Notes under the pieces: model-generated
The model's input: the letters and a program-made list of their open reading frames with translations, nothing else
Told to the model about the DNA's origin: nothing
Databases searched by the model: none
Made by a program: the position numbers and the translations under genes
Assembly: GCA_021018995.1 (NCBI GenBank)
Contig: CM037590.1
Location: 87,762,097 to 87,826,096 of the forward strand
Reading direction: 5' to 3'
Origin: Chloranthus sessilifolius
Taxonomy: Eukaryota; Streptophyta; Magnoliopsida; Chloranthales; Chloranthaceae
Length of the DNA: 64,000 bases
Shown: piece after piece, positions 11,550 to 23,379 of the stretch
Layout: every line of letters begins with the position of its first letter
Numbering within the stretch: position 1 is the stretch's first letter

Positions 11550-12220
11550 GAGCTTTGCGAGGTTGGCTTATACTCTTTAATTCATTCGTGTAGTTTGCAG
11601 AGTTTTCGCGAGGTCAGATTTGGCTTTGAAAGCTCCTTGCTCACACAGAAGGCTTTGGATTTCAATGCAACTAATTTGCTTTGAAATGTGCTCATGAGGA
11701 AGAAGTTGCAATGCTTTGGCTTTGCTCGCATAGTGGAGCTTCTGGTACTTCCTGTCGTGAGGATCTCGCATAGATGAATTTAAATCTCGCCAGGTATCTT
11801 GTGTAATGAGTAGCACAGCTCACGTAGTAGATGTTTAGAGTTTTACGTGCATGAGAGCTGCGCGAGAGAATTTTTGGAGCTCTCTCTCCTCTTGAGCTAC
11901 GCGAGCTGGCATGAGTTCTTTTATATAACTTGGCCTCGCTAGGCTATGCGTGCGGCTATTTGAGCCTTGATCCTCGTGAGAGTTTTGCAAGTTAAATTTC
12001 TAAAGGTTTTAGTGCGTGAGAGCTTCACGAGGACTTTGAGTGTTGATTGCAGCTGAAGCATGCAACTGTTGTGCAAAGTAATGCTTTGAGACCAATCCTT
12101 CACTGAGCTGTGCGAGGTCTTCGCGAGTTCACTTGTGCTACAGGTCTCAGCTGCGCAAGGTGGCTTTGCTATAAATTTAAACAGTGTGAGGTAGCATTTC
12201 TACTGTGCGAGATAACACCT
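11550..12220. repeat. CGCGAG-word cluster in LTR A2
   Basis: Many copies of CGCGAG/CTCGCG and near variants (TGCGAG, CACGAGG, GCGTGAG) occur in under 700 bases. They lie on the right side of the TATA-like box, which is downstream in + coordinates and upstream for the - strand element. This is the same position as in A1 and E. Confidence 0.6.
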
Positions 12221-12550
12221 TTGCTCCTCTACTGTAATGTAGCTGCTGCAGTTGTAGCTTTCTCCACTCATATCCATACTTATCTCATCTGTTGACCTCC
12301 TTTGGTCCACCTTGACATGCAAACTAGTCAACATGGTGTGTACCACCATGGTGTTCCATCAGTCTTTGGCTCAGCAGTCATCCTTGGCTTGAATTCTCTC
12401 TTTTTGGCACCAAAAGCATAGACTTTGTATTAAGCTGCATCTGTTATTACTAACTACAAAACATGCTTAAACAAAGGGTTATTAGTCAGGTCCAAGGTGT
12501 AGTAAAGGCTAGGTTAAGAGGTGATAAGTGGTACTTTTCAGTGAATAACA

Positions 12551-13809
12551 CACCCCCAATCTTTGGTAGTCCTCGAGCAAAGCAAAATTTAAACAACTAC
12601 TCTAAGAATGTAAATACAACTTTCGTAGGGAGCACGGATGCATTCAGCTTATGCATAAAGCCTTTTAAATCCCTAGGTGATCTCTAGTAGAGGAGTGAAG
12701 TCTCCTGAGGGTTTTCAGTAAAGATACCCACAAACTTCTTAGCAAAACAGTTAACAAAAGTGTACACATTGTCAAATCAGTTTTCAATAAATAGAGCATC
12801 AGTCCACCCTTGATTCTTTTCAAAATATGAGAAATTTAAACATATGAAATGCACAGACCATTTAACATGAAAAACTCTTACATGTGTGCACATCATTTCC
12901 ACTCAGCTTACCCCAAGAAAAATAGTATATGTCAGTAATGAGCTCACCATCAATTAAAAAATTAGGTTTAGACAATGCCTAATACATTTAATGTCAGACC
13001 CAATGCTTACCAGGGTAGTCTCTCACAAATAAATTTTGAGGGTTTTCATTTTCACACAAGCTCAAGAGCAGTTACAGTCCCCAAATGGGCCTGCAAGCAT
13101 TAGCATAGGCAAGGCTCCTAACTCCTGGGATCATTGACTATTTCTCACAATAGATTGGACAACTCCTTATCTCCACATAACAGCTCATTCTAATTAGAAT
13201 CACAAGGTCTTATGACTAGGTTGTAATGTGGCTTATTGGTGTAGGTTACAAAGAATGGAAGGGTGAAAAGATTACAAAATTGAGAAATCAGCAGGTGAAG
13301 GAGGTGATTCATGACTTCACCTTCTTTAATTCAGCATATTCCATCTTCTTTGATGTTTTTCAGACTTGAAGTGGCCAGCTTCTCCTCTTATTATCACTTT
13401 TTCTAATGAAATTTTCTCTTGACTCCTCTCTCTTCCTTTTCATTATTTTTTTCTATTTTTCTTTTGGATACATTTTCTTTTTCTTTTTGTTTTTATTTTT
13501 TTGAAATGCCACTCCCCTCCCAGCTGCTACACTGTTGTCCTCCTTTTGTGTTTCTTTTCCATTCACCAAATATTGACCCTAGCTTATCCATCTTCAACTC
13601 CTTCTCCTCTACCTTCTGAATTCTCAGAGTGGGGATAGGGTTGAATTAGGTCCACGGGTTTAGGTTCAAATACTTAGGTGTGTTTTGAAGAAAACTAAAA
13701 ATTAAGGCTCAAAGGGTGTATGCACAAGGGCAATTTACTAGGTTTGATATTTTTAGGCTCAAACTGTCTAAGAGAAAGTCCTGATCCTTTCCTAAATGTC
13801 ATGGGTACT
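12551..13809 (-). mobile_element. 3' noncoding interior of A2, first segment
   Basis: It starts with the polypurine tract (12551-12565, - strand CAAAGATTGGGGGTG). The following 1.2 kb matches the same part of E (51950-53216) and, less closely, B (40290-41500): 'gagcacggatgcattcagc', 'ctagtagaggagtgaag', and a T-rich stretch near 13420-13500. No gene is supported. It is cut at 13809 by element C and resumes at 35820. Confidence 0.85.
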
Positions 13810-14510
13810 TGTGCGACCATGGATCCTCTCGAACCCGTTGTGGCGATGCGCTCGCCTCGGATGAAATGTAGAGTTGCCACCCGTAGCCTTTGGTGATCCG
13901 AGAAACCTTCAAATCGATATTTTGAGCACCGAAGTGCTAAATATGACTCTGATTTACCGGTCTTTGCCAAAGGCTCTAGGGTAGGGGCTTCAGTTATCGA
14001 TCAGGAAGGGTTTAGGCATCCGATCAACCCGCATATAACGGTCTCTATCTATGGCCATAATTGAAAATAAAAAGGGCGGAGTTTCCCCTTGCCCGAAGGC
14101 AATACGGTCCTATCAAGCTTTGAGTCAAACCGAAATTTCGGTGGCATAACGGCTTGAATCCTTGGACGGAGGAGACACCAAGAAGGTAGAGGAGGAGAGG
14201 GGTGAGCCGGAGCTCATGAGCCCTTGTTGCACCGTGGAAGATCTTCGCTTTGGCGTGCTTCCGATGGCTTAAATGGTATGGAAATGGATTCTAACACCAG
14301 GATTCGGTAAAATAGGAAGTGTAGAGTGAGGCTAAAGGCTAGGCTTTAGCTAAAGGGAGTGGTCTAATGGTGGAAATAGACTGAAATAGATGGAATATGC
14401 ATGCTGGAATTCTGGAAAAATATTGGCATTTTTTCTCACTAGGGTTTTCTCTTAAGCACTCTCTAACCTTTCAACCAATTTTTCAACCCTTTGGGAAGAG
14501 GGGGGCTTCT

Positions 14511-14520
14511 CTATTTATAG
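14511..14520 (-). promoter_or_regulatory. TATA box in the 3' LTR of C
   Basis: CTATAAATAG on the - strand. The copy in the 5' LTR is at 34929-34938 and would drive the genomic RNA leftward. D has the matching box. Confidence 0.65.
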
Positions 14521-14799
14521 AGAAGGGATGGGTTAGGGGATTACTTAAGAGCTAATTGGTTTACCAATTAGGTAATCCTCCATCTAAGGTTTTTAGGGTT
14601 TTCAAGGTCCTAGGGTTTTGGGAAACTGGTTTCAATGGCAGATGATGGGGTGAGACCATAGGTGACATAAGGGTTGCAAATAAGCTCAAAGGGGGTGCAA
14701 CCAACCTCAAGAAACCCACCCCAACAAAGGGGATGGTCAAAGGGTCAAACTAGATGAAGGAAATTCAAGCAACTGATGACAGTTACTATAGCTAAGCTG

Positions 14800-15014
14800 G
14801 GCATATATATTATATACGCCCAGTTTAGGAACAGTGAATTTCACCAAAAACAGGGGAGCTTTGGGAAGATGAAGCCCGTAGTGGGTCCCACCTATGCTGG
14901 GTGTATATATTATATACACCCGACCAAATTTCTCCCAAAATAGGCAAGCGTATATAATATATACGCTTGACTAATCTGGAGCTAAATTGGCTGGGCGTAT
15001 GTAATATCCACGCC
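14800..15014. repeat. Four 21-bp palindromes in the 3' LTR of C
   Basis: The copies are at 14800-14820, 14900-14920, 14947-14967 and 14994-15014. The consensus arm is GGCGTATATA, followed by one central base and the mirrored arm. The second is a perfect dyad with both arms changed to GGTG/CACC. The third is perfect over 25 bp with AGCG/CGCT. The fourth is imperfect. They lie upstream of the LTR TATA box. Confidence 0.95.
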
Positions 15015-15401
15015 TGAGCAAAATTTTTATGATTTTATGTGAAACTTCAATTGGCCATAACTTTTGAACCGTAGCTCCACATTTGGTGATCTTTGGCTTG
15101 TTGGAAAGATGGAGAAGTTCTCTTTCCAATGGTATATGGCTCGTCATTGGTAATAGTCTGTATAAAAAATTGTAGCTCCTCTCCCATCAACTGCTCAGAA
15201 AGGTTCAAGTTAGGTATGGGAAGGGAATCTAGGGTTCAGGGGTGATCTATAAGGGTTGGGGAATGGTTCTAAAGGGTTCAAGGTGATTCGTAAAGGTTTG
15301 GACAGATTCCTAAGGGTTCAAGGGTGCCATCAGAAGCACAAGGGTACATCTCTCCCGAAGTACAGATTGATCGGGCCTTGGGCCGAATTTGGGTGTCTAC
15401 A

Positions 15402-15416
15402 AATGCCCCTCTTTGG
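15402..15416 (-). promoter_or_regulatory. Polypurine tract of C
   Basis: The - strand reads CCAAAGAGGGGCATT directly before the LTR start TGTAGACACCC. It matches the tract of D. It defines the element's orientation. Confidence 0.85.
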
Positions 15417-17398
15417 TATTCAATCACTAATGATCGGATGCTAAAGACAAGAGACATCTGAAGAGGTCCAAGGCACGTTTGATGGGTCCGCCTGGTTCAA
15501 CTCAATTCTCAAACATTCATGCTGATGGTGAGTGTACGTAAGCCCTCTCATTTCAGGATATCATCCATACCTCAAAGCTAACAGTCCCCAAGCGCATTGC
15601 GACATTACTGGGCATAACTGCGATGATCACAAAAAGTGTAAGCCCGCTAGCCGGGATATCATCCACTTCCTGAGGGAAATTATAGATTTGTGATGTTGAG
15701 TATTAATCTGAACCAAACAGCTCCATGAAATAGGATGATCGATCTATGCTTCAGAATTGATGCAAAGCACGCAAAGCGAAGGTCTAAACAATGTGTCCAA
15801 TTCTATGGGGTATTGACAGCTCCATTGGATTGGGCACGGGTGCCCTTACCTAGGTAAGGCTCGAAGTCTTTTAGGCAGACCCATCAACCTCAAGATTATT
15901 TTAGCATGCTTTAACCGAGTAAAGCGAATATTGATGTCGCAACACTTCTTGGGAATGCATGCCCATTTTCTGAGTGAATTTTTTTGTGTTTCCTTTTTCC
16001 GAATTTTTTATTCTGAGGCCTCTAAGCAAAGCTCAAGGACCTCTGGCAACTTTATTTCTACACAACTCTTTAAGTTGATCAAATGTCAGTTGATACACTT
16101 TAAGAGTGCGTGCGCTCTGTCGGGGACAGGTACGCCTTGGGGATGTGTACGTTCCAGTGGTGAGGTGCTCCTAATTCACATGAACTGGAGTGCCTTAACT
16201 TGAGACAAAGCTAAAAAGATCGGGCTAGGACCAATCATCCCTTGAAAGAGATGGCCAATTCTAGCCTCCATCCGTAATGAAATCACATCTTACTAACTAT
16301 GCACAGACAGACACCCATCAGGGGCGATAAGCAGCAAAATTGGCCCGAACGGAAGCCTCGACCCTAAGGTATAATTTACGAGGATAAACGACCATCCTGC
16401 GGATACCCAGACACAAGTGCGTACATTCAATAGGGACACCGTGCCTATACAGGTTTTAAGCCTGTGTAAAAAGAAATAAAAGGGAATGAGCCCTTTGGTC
16501 TATATGTTTGCACATTGTTTGGTTGGTTTGTAATTTCATTTTTGACGGGTAAGTTTCAACTGACAATAGGCTTTTCGAATGGTCTGAAGTCGGGGGCACT
16601 CTTGGTCAACATAGATCCGAAGGGGGATGACCAGAGCGAATGCTTGGAAGGTGGGGTCAACCTACTTAGGATTTTTACTAAGCAGCAACAGGTTGTTATT
16701 TCTTCTCCCTTTTTTTTTTGTTCTTTTTTTTCTCTTCTCTCTTTTTTTCTTTTTTTCATGTCAGATTGAGACTCTGGGCATGCTCAAACTGCCTTTATTT
16801 CTGCACGTATCCTTAGGTGAATCAACTTGCCATGTTGATATACCTTAGGGACGTGTGCATTCTGGTGATGGGTTCTTGGTTTGCCTGCCGGATCAGGCCT
16901 CGACCTCTGCTGAGGGAGATCTGGGGCTAAGTGTATGCTCCCAGGAGTGACCGGTGATGAATGAAATCCATTTGCCTGCTGGATCAGGTATGGGGTGTCC
17001 CTGTGTAGGACGGGGTTCGAGAACTTTCTGGTGGACCCTAATCGTTCCGAATTGATTTAACACAGTTCTCGGAGTGGTGCAAATGGTCATTGCAGTGCTC
17101 TTTTGAGAACTAGTGTCACTTTCAGCATTTTCTTTCTTCTTTTTTTCTTCTTTTTTTTTTGATTTTGTGGGGGCATTAGGTGGGTGCCTACAGGTCTAGA
17201 TTCGTTTATTGTAGCACGGTCCCTTTGGGGCAATTGAAGGGAACTCGAAGGGCCATTTTGGGGACGTGTGCACCCTTGCTCGATGATACGTGGGCCTCTA
17301 AGGGGGGTCTGGACCGGGGTCTATAGCATACAAGGGGGTCCGTCGAGCCTCAAAATCGAAAATGGCCGGGTAGTTAAAAAAACTACCATTTCTGGTCG

Positions 17399-17466
17399 GG
17401 CGTATATATTATATACGCCTGACCAAAATCTGGCAAAAATGGTCGGGCGTATATATTATATACGCC
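17399..17466. repeat. Two 21-bp palindromes upstream of the antisense PMD gene
   Basis: The copies are at 17399-17419 and 17446-17466. Both are perfect dyads with the consensus arm GGCGTATATA. They lie about 1 kb upstream of the first coding block and 28 bases upstream of a CCCGAG doublet at 17495-17506, as the palindromes at 21320-21388 precede CCCGAG at 21422. Confidence 0.95.
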
Positions 17467-17989
17467 TGTCTAAAAACTGGCAGTTACAAAACTGCCCGAG
17501 CCCGAGCACAAAAGGGGCCCCCCTTTTCAAATTCTATCTTTCTCCCTCCTTCCTTCTTGAGTTTGGGACAACCCCTAGGATTTTTGCATTTGATTTGGCT
17601 TGAGTTCTATTACCGGAGGTTGCGAGTGTGGATCGAAAGACGCTTATCCTTCGCCGATATTTGTTTTTCTCTCTCATCGAAGGTAATCATTACCCTTCCT
17701 TTATTTCTCTTTTGAATTTTTGATGATATTGTTGCTCGATGCCTCTTCTTTTTTTTTTCTTTATGGTGAAATGCTCTGTGATGCCTATATTCCTTTTTCT
17801 CTCTTTTTTGTTTTCATTGTTTTCCCCTCTTCTTTTTTTTAAAAATGCTTAATTTCTTAGGCCTATTTTCCATCCATCTTTCATTTATTTTGTGTTTTTT
17901 TTTTCTTTTTTGTTTTTGATGGATTAGTGCATTTTATTTGATGGATTGGTGCCTCTCCTTTTTTTTGGGATTAGCGCATACATATATTA

Positions 17990-17995
17990 GTATAC

Positions 17996-18050
<55 letters not shown>

Positions 18051-18250
18051 TCTGGTGGATTACTATACACACACACATATTTTTTGGTTGTTGATGGGTT
18101 AGTACCTTTATACACACATTTTTTTTTATTAATACACACATTTTTTTTGTTAATGGGTTAGTACATTTCTTTTGGATTAGTACACACACACACACATTTG
18201 TTTTGGATTAGTACACACACACATTTTTTTTTGACGGGTTAGCATACTCG
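17990..18250. repeat. TA and CA microsatellites
   Basis: An uninterrupted (TA)n run covers about 17998-18047. Short CA runs and 'gattagtacacaca' units follow to about 18310, mixed with T runs. This is low-complexity DNA in the presumed leader of the PMD gene. Confidence 0.9.
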
Positions 18251-18419
18251 TATATATTTATTATATTTATTTTTTTTTATTTTTTTGATGAATTAGTACA
18301 CACACACGTGTTTTTTTTTTTTTGATGAGATTTTTTTGTATTTGGATTAGTGCATATATATTTTTTTCTTTTTTTGTGTTGGCACCTTCTCATATGCCGA
18401 TGCGTCTCATATATTCAGA

Positions 18420-20850
18420 ATGTCCGGTGACGAAGGGCATGATCAGCAAGAAGGGCCGGAGATGGCCTACGGTCCCCGTGGGGAACAGTTCATCGTGTCT
18501 CAGCGCTCCTCCCAGCCTTGGTATGAAATGCAAGGCGAGGAGGCCCATACCGGCCTCCTCTACTACCAGCACACCCACATGTCCAACTTTGGGATCGTTG
18601 ATCAGGTAAACAGATGAGCCCCCCCCCTTTCCGCTTTTATTTTCCTTTGATGTCTTCATTATACCACCTTGCCCCTATCTGATTGATGCCTTTTGTTTGC
18701 AGCCCCTGTCGCACATTATGTTCTGAGGCGGTTGGTTTGACCTCCAGCGTCTCGTGCTTTATCTTCCCCCAATGGTGAAAGACCTGCTCATCGATGCCGG
18801 TTTCGGGGATTTCATTTCGTGCCCCCGCCATGAGGGCTGATACGGCCTATTTGAAGGCTCTGATAGAGAGTTTTCGCCTCGAGACCATGACATTTCACAT
18901 GCCCGTGGCAGAGATGGCCTTTACACCTGCGGACTGGTCTATGATCACTGGGGTCCGTATTGGAGGGGTGCCCATGGTACCTACCCGTACACCGAGTAAG
19001 GAGGAGGTGATTCGACTGATAGGGGTCTACCCAACCTCTGGGAATATTCGAGGTTGTGAGGTCAAGCTGTCCTGGCTGGTTGATCAGTTTGAGCGTCACG
19101 AGTTACTGGACCAGGGCCAGCCTGACATGGCCATTTATCTCGAGCCCGCACGCGGACATATGCTGGCCTGCATTACTCTGCTATTCCTCCTAGGCAAGAT
19201 TCTCTTCTCCAACACCAGCGGAGGGCGAGTCTCGTTGTCCCTGCTCAGCCTGATGGTGAACTGGGAGACCGTGCATCGATTCGATTGGGGTGGCGCCGGC
19301 TATGCGGTACTCATGTCCAGCCTAAAGCAAGCCGTTCTTGGGGAGTCTAGCTCCATTGTGGGTTTCTGGCCTGCAATTGAGGTATTTTATTCTTTGGTTT
19401 TAGCTTGTCCAATTTTCTTTTACGGCATACCTGTCTTTATCTGCTTGCTTTCTCAGATTTGGGGGTATCTTCACTTCCAACTGGGTCGCCCTCTGCTTCA
19501 GTTTGAAGTTGCTACGTTCCCCCTCATGTGTAACTGGCACGTGAGTCACCATCAGGACATAGATATGAAGCATTTGGAGTTAGGGTTGCGCTCTCAGTTC
19601 GACCTGTTGTTCCCAGAGTAGGTAAAATAATTCCCTTTTTATAAATTTGACAGCTCTTGTGTGTTATGGGTTCCGACCAAATGTGTGTATCCTTCCTCTG
19701 TTTTCTCTTCTTTTGTAGGTCATCCTCGACCCCTCCATAGGATCTCCCTTCTGGAACATGGCTTCAGTGGGTCCTTCTCGCTTTTTGCTAGACTGTCGCA
19801 TCATCTTCCTCTATGGGTCTTGAACTAGGGCCTACTATTTACGGGAGAGAGTGGTTCATCAGTATTGCCCTCTCTTTGCCATGCCCCAAGCTCCTCCCGC
19901 CGATGTGTTGGCTCTGAAAGGCTCCATTGATGAGCTTACTGCTCACTTTCTTCACCATGGGGTTCCTATTGATGACCTTCTTTTACCCAAGGGGTATAAG
20001 ACGTGGTACGATTCCCTGCCCTATCATTTCCTGCTGCCTCGCTTCGTGCCTGGTGCTAACTTTTTAGCTTTTGGCGGGCTGCGATATCAGGTAATGCCCC
20101 TTTTCTCTTTTTATTTAGCAGCCTCCTTGTGATTACTTTGATTGACCTACCACCTTTAATGATAAAATGTTTCTCTCTACAGTTTGAGCAGGGCGGCGAC
20201 TCAGATGAGGGGGATGAGGCGGCTGCTCCTTAAGATGCTACAGGTGCTGGACCCTCCAATCCTTTCGGGGCTGGTGCTTCTGGTGTGGCCTTAGGTGCTG
20301 GACCCTCTGACCCTTCTGGTGCTGGTGCTTCTGGTAGTTCGCCCGTCGAGGTCCAGGGGACTTTCAAGCATTTGGATGATGCTTTCTTGTCGCGTGTGTG
20401 TGCCGACGTGGCCGAGAAGGCACGTATCTCTGCTGAAGCTATCCAGGTCCCACCTCCTGAGCTGATCCCTGGGGTAATCTCTATCTTGTTGCTTTGTTCT
20501 CCTTCCCTTTGAATTATGTTGATGGTCTGTGTGACTAACACCTCCTTTTTCTTACTGGCCAAGATTATGAGTCGGCAGTGAGTCAAGCCGAATATTATCG
20601 TAACCTTGTTGGGCTTAGGGAGACCAAGGTGGTGAGTGATTCAAACCCAACCTAGTTATTTTCTTTATTTACTTTCCGCCTGTTTCTCTACCTGATGGCT
20701 TTTGGTGTGTTCCTACAGCGTGCTCGTGAAAAGGAGTCGCGTTCCCTTCTCAGCCGTATTTCTCAGGCGTGGACTTGGGTGGGGGAGACTCGTACTTTTC
20801 AAAGTGCGAGCCGGTGCCGGAAGAAGTCGAAGGGGGCTGCCCATGACTAG
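18420..20850 (+). pseudogene. Antisense PMD (MAIN-like) gene carried by C
   Basis: It encodes a plant mobile domain protein (aminotransferase-like family, related to MAIN/MAIL1), found in some nuclear host proteins and in several plant transposons. A first block opens at Met 18420. The core block (about 18830-19620) shows ETMTFHMPVAEMAFTPADW and MITGVRIGGVPMV, the typical start of the domain (HLPxGEMTxTLxDVxxxLGLxxxG), then a SWLVDQFE helix. Later blocks include GTFKHLDDAFLSRVC, and a basic end RKKSKGAAHD. Blocks are separated by T-rich stretches bounded by GT and AG that look like ordinary plant introns. It runs opposite to gag-pol, between integrase and the 3' LTR, as extra genes often do in the Tat lineage. 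It is a fossil with a few breaks. Its role in the element is unknown. Confidence 0.75.
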
Positions 20851-21244
20851 TTCATTTTCTGCAAATTTGACATACACAAAACAACAATTTAGACTTTTGG
20901 TTTATTTGGGGGATATGTAATAACATTTAAACAACACACATTTTTTTGGATGGTTTATAATTTTTATGCTTTATATGAATGTTTCATCTCTTTGCTTTGA
21001 TGGTTTTCTTTTCTTTGGTCTGAAACGAGCTGGCACCCATCCAATGATGGGGGTGATCTTGCAGGTGATTCTCTGTATATCACCTATGGATAGTGCATCA
21101 TCCGAGGCCCCCCCCCATGGGGGTGTGAGCATGCCTGCCTGTGGGCTGCCCCGAGATGAAAAAGTGGGCCAACCAAAAAATAAGTTCCTCCTTGGGGAAC
21201 AAAAATGGACCACTGTGAGAGGGGCCTTGCACCGACTTTAAACT

Positions 21245-21388
21245 AGTGTATATATTATATCGCCTTTCAAAATGTTCAAATAATGGGATATATATAAAAT
21301 CCATAGTGAAGAATGGCCAGGCATATATATTATATATGCCTGGCAAAATGTTTTAAACTTTTGCCTTGGCGTATATAATATATACGCC
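21245..21388. repeat. Three palindromes upstream of the antisense DUF7745-like gene
   Basis: The copies are at 21245-21264 (decayed), 21320-21340 (perfect, 27 bp when extended, arm GGCATATATA) and 21368-21388 (perfect, arm GGCGTATATA with A at the centre). They end 26 bases before the TTTATAA box at 21415. D has two palindromes at the matching place. Confidence 0.95.
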
Positions 21389-21414
21389 TGCTATAATTTG
21401 GGCTCAGCGGGATC

Positions 21415-21427
21415 TTTATAACCCGAG
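21415..21427 (+). promoter_or_regulatory. Core promoter-like site of the antisense DUF7745-like gene
   Basis: TTTATAA (21415-21421) is followed at once by CCCGAG. The same arrangement is kept in D. It lies about 150 bases upstream of the first Met codon of the gene at 21568. Conservation between two diverged elements makes it a good promoter candidate. Confidence 0.55.
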
Positions 21428-21567
21428 CCTGGTCCCCCCCTTGCCTCCTCCTCCATCTTGGTTTGGCCTTTTTGCCCTTCCTTTAATCTTTTCCTTCCCT
21501 TTCTTTTTTCTAGTGGATCCATCGTCATACACTGACTGATTTTATAAAGAACATCTTTATACGTCGA

Positions 21568-23067
21568 TGGACCCACCTTTCGAAAAGGGGCCCAAGCTCT
21601 TATACGGGGGCTGGTATACTTCCTTGTTTGCATCCGGGGCCCAGTTTTTTGCAAAAATGGCATGATAGCTTGGCTGAGAGCGAGCTTGTTGTTCTGTATT
21701 GCCTTGGGTTGTCCCGCCTTTCCTCTCTCCTTGCTATTCCTCTGTTGCCCAACCTGTTGCACGCAGCTTTGGCGTCATGGGACCATAGGGCCCATGTCTT
21801 TAGATTTGGGTCTAGGGAGCTTACCCCAACCTTGGAAGAGCTGGCCTCTATTACTGGCTTGAAGATGCATCGAGGCCTTGCTACACTGGTGCCCAAATCA
21901 GGGTATGCAAAGGCAGTTCACACGGTTCTCGGTTTAAAAAAGGGTGGGTATGAGAAATGTTTCGCCAGAGGGCCCACTAGATGTTCGGTGAAATTCCTGA
22001 GAGAACTTTTTGGCAACTCGAGTCTCCGATAGTTGCCCATTCGAGATCCCTTCAACGTAAAGGCCTTTGCCCTTTATTTGTTGTCGGAAGTTCTCTTCTT
22101 TATTGGGGACGAGACCTTTTCCCTTGGGCAGTGCGATGTCTTGACTGAGTTGGAGGGAGGCCGCTCATTGGTGCACCTAGTCTTGGCTGAGATGTATCGG
22201 GGCCTGGATGCCTCGGCCTCGGGCCGGGTTGGGATTCTCAGCGGGAGCCCGCTCCTTGTTCAGATTTGGCTAGGAGAGCATTTGGCTATCATGGGGCCTG
22301 TGCCGAGATTGTGCTTGATAAGAGGGGACGTGGCTCGGGGCTTTCTGATCCGGTGCTCGAGATTGCCTCATGGGAGCGCCGAGGAGCTGAATATGTGGCT
22401 ATCAGATGCGGAGCTGATCTGGCAGCTTCCCTGGTTGGACGGTACCTTTTCGATTGTCCGCTCTCGAGATTGTGAGGGTATCACCCTATTGGGGTTGACC
22501 GGTAGCACATATTATTTCCCATCTTGGGTGCTTCGTCAGTTCGGGTATACTCAACGCGTGTCGTGCTCTGTGAGGCCACCTTTGTGCTCTCTAATATTTT
22601 CTTGGGGTTCTCTCAGTGATCTCGACCGCATAGCTGCCCGCCAATCAGCGCATATGTGCAGCTTAGTTCAGGGGGGCGTCGTCTCTCCTGATTACGAGGT
22701 TTGGCTGGTATCTGAGGAATTACCTACCCCTAGCCCAGTTTCGGTAGATGTGATAGAGACGGGGCCTTGGCCATGTAAGGAAGCGATGCTTTGGACCCGG
22801 ATCGAGTCTCTTTCTATGGAGAGGCTGGCTTTGATCGAGGCTTTGGAGAAAGAAAGGGTCAGAGCTGAGATTGCAAAAGCGAGAGCTGCCACAGCGGAGA
22901 GTGAGGTTCTTCGGTTGACTGGGCTTTTGACTGAGTCTCGCAGTGCAGCTGACGCTTCACGAAGACGGCAAAAGAGTCTTCATGGTAGGTGGATGTCTGA
23001 TCGAAATGCTCGCGAGGACTCTCTTCTTGCAGAGATCAGTGCTTTGAAGCGTGCTCCCTACCCTTGA
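21568..23067 (+). pseudogene. Antisense DUF7745-like coiled-coil gene carried by C
   Basis: A protein of about 480-500 residues is implied, starting MDPPFEKGP. Its N-terminal half has SWDHRAHVFRFGSRELTPTLE and KMHRGLATL, which I associate with the DUF7745 family seen in many plant retroelement-linked ORFs. The C-terminal third (about 22800-23040) is a charged heptad-like coiled coil rich in E, A, R and L (ALIEALEKERVRAEIAKARA). The end is near 23067. There is no signal peptide or membrane segment. The function of the family is unknown. It lies between integrase and the PMD gene, on the strand opposite to gag-pol. A decayed homologue is present in D. It has about one or two breaks. Confidence 0.7.
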
Positions 23068-23379
23068 CCTGTTCCTGCACATATCATAGATCATATACAC
23101 GGAGGGGAGGAATGCCCCATAACGGAGATCTCTTTTTGGGTTATTTTTCTTTTTTGTTGTTTTTGTTATATATATACGCATATATATATACCTTCTTTTT
23201 TTGGTTTTTTGTTTGTAAAGAAGGCAGCAAAATAGAAAGTGTGTCACGTCGTTATCTTTTTGAGACGTGACACTCCATACGTAATACTGTAAGAAATGGA
23301 ATGAAATCTATACATACATATATTTTTTTATTTTTTGACTTTTTCCTTCGTACGTTTCGCAATGTAAGGCTTTTTATAG

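Larger units (their letters stand above)
9832..12550 (-). mobile_element. 3' LTR of Athila-type element A2
   Basis: About 2.7 kb, from TGTTGGTTG to GAATAACA. Directly right of it lies the reverse complement of a polypurine tract, so the element reads on the - strand and this is its 3' LTR. It resembles A1 closely, and the E LTRs more distantly: shared 'aaggctataacctgtccactt', 'caaggcagtagcctt', a CGCGAG-rich block (11550-12220) and the ending 'aagtggtacttttc'. A TATA-like box lies at 11361-11367. The 5' LTR is not in the window. It contains no gene. Confidence 0.85.
13810..15401 (-). mobile_element. 3' LTR of C
   Basis: 1592 bp, TGTGCGACC to GTGTCTACA in + orientation. It is nearly identical to 34234-35819. 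It holds a TATA box (14511-14520) and four palindromes (14800-15014). No coding content. Confidence 0.95.
15417..18419. mobile_element. 3' noncoding part of C before the PMD gene
   Basis: No gene is supported. The left 1.2 kb corresponds to D 3630-4935. It holds T-rich runs (16705-16760, 17130-17160), two palindromes (17399-17466), a CCCGAG doublet (17495-17506), and from 17700 on T-rich leader-like DNA with TA and CA microsatellites. The right part probably serves as promoter and leader of the antisense PMD gene. Confidence 0.7.

Noticed and set aside
14737-15014. Palindromes considered as MITE or terminator hairpins
   Set aside because: No target duplications flank them, they recur at fixed places within one element family, and they lie upstream of, not after, coding regions.
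16515-16848. Hydrophobic frames that look like membrane segments in the 3' noncoding part of C
   Set aside because: They come from T-rich runs; no conserved counterpart is visible in D.
17971-18195. - strand frame with Y/I and CVCV repeats
   Set aside because: It arises from TA and CA microsatellites.
20230-20586. - strand frame opposite the PMD gene with PAPKGLEGPAP repeats
   Set aside because: It is the shadow of the GAGPSDPSGAGASG repeat coded on the + strand.
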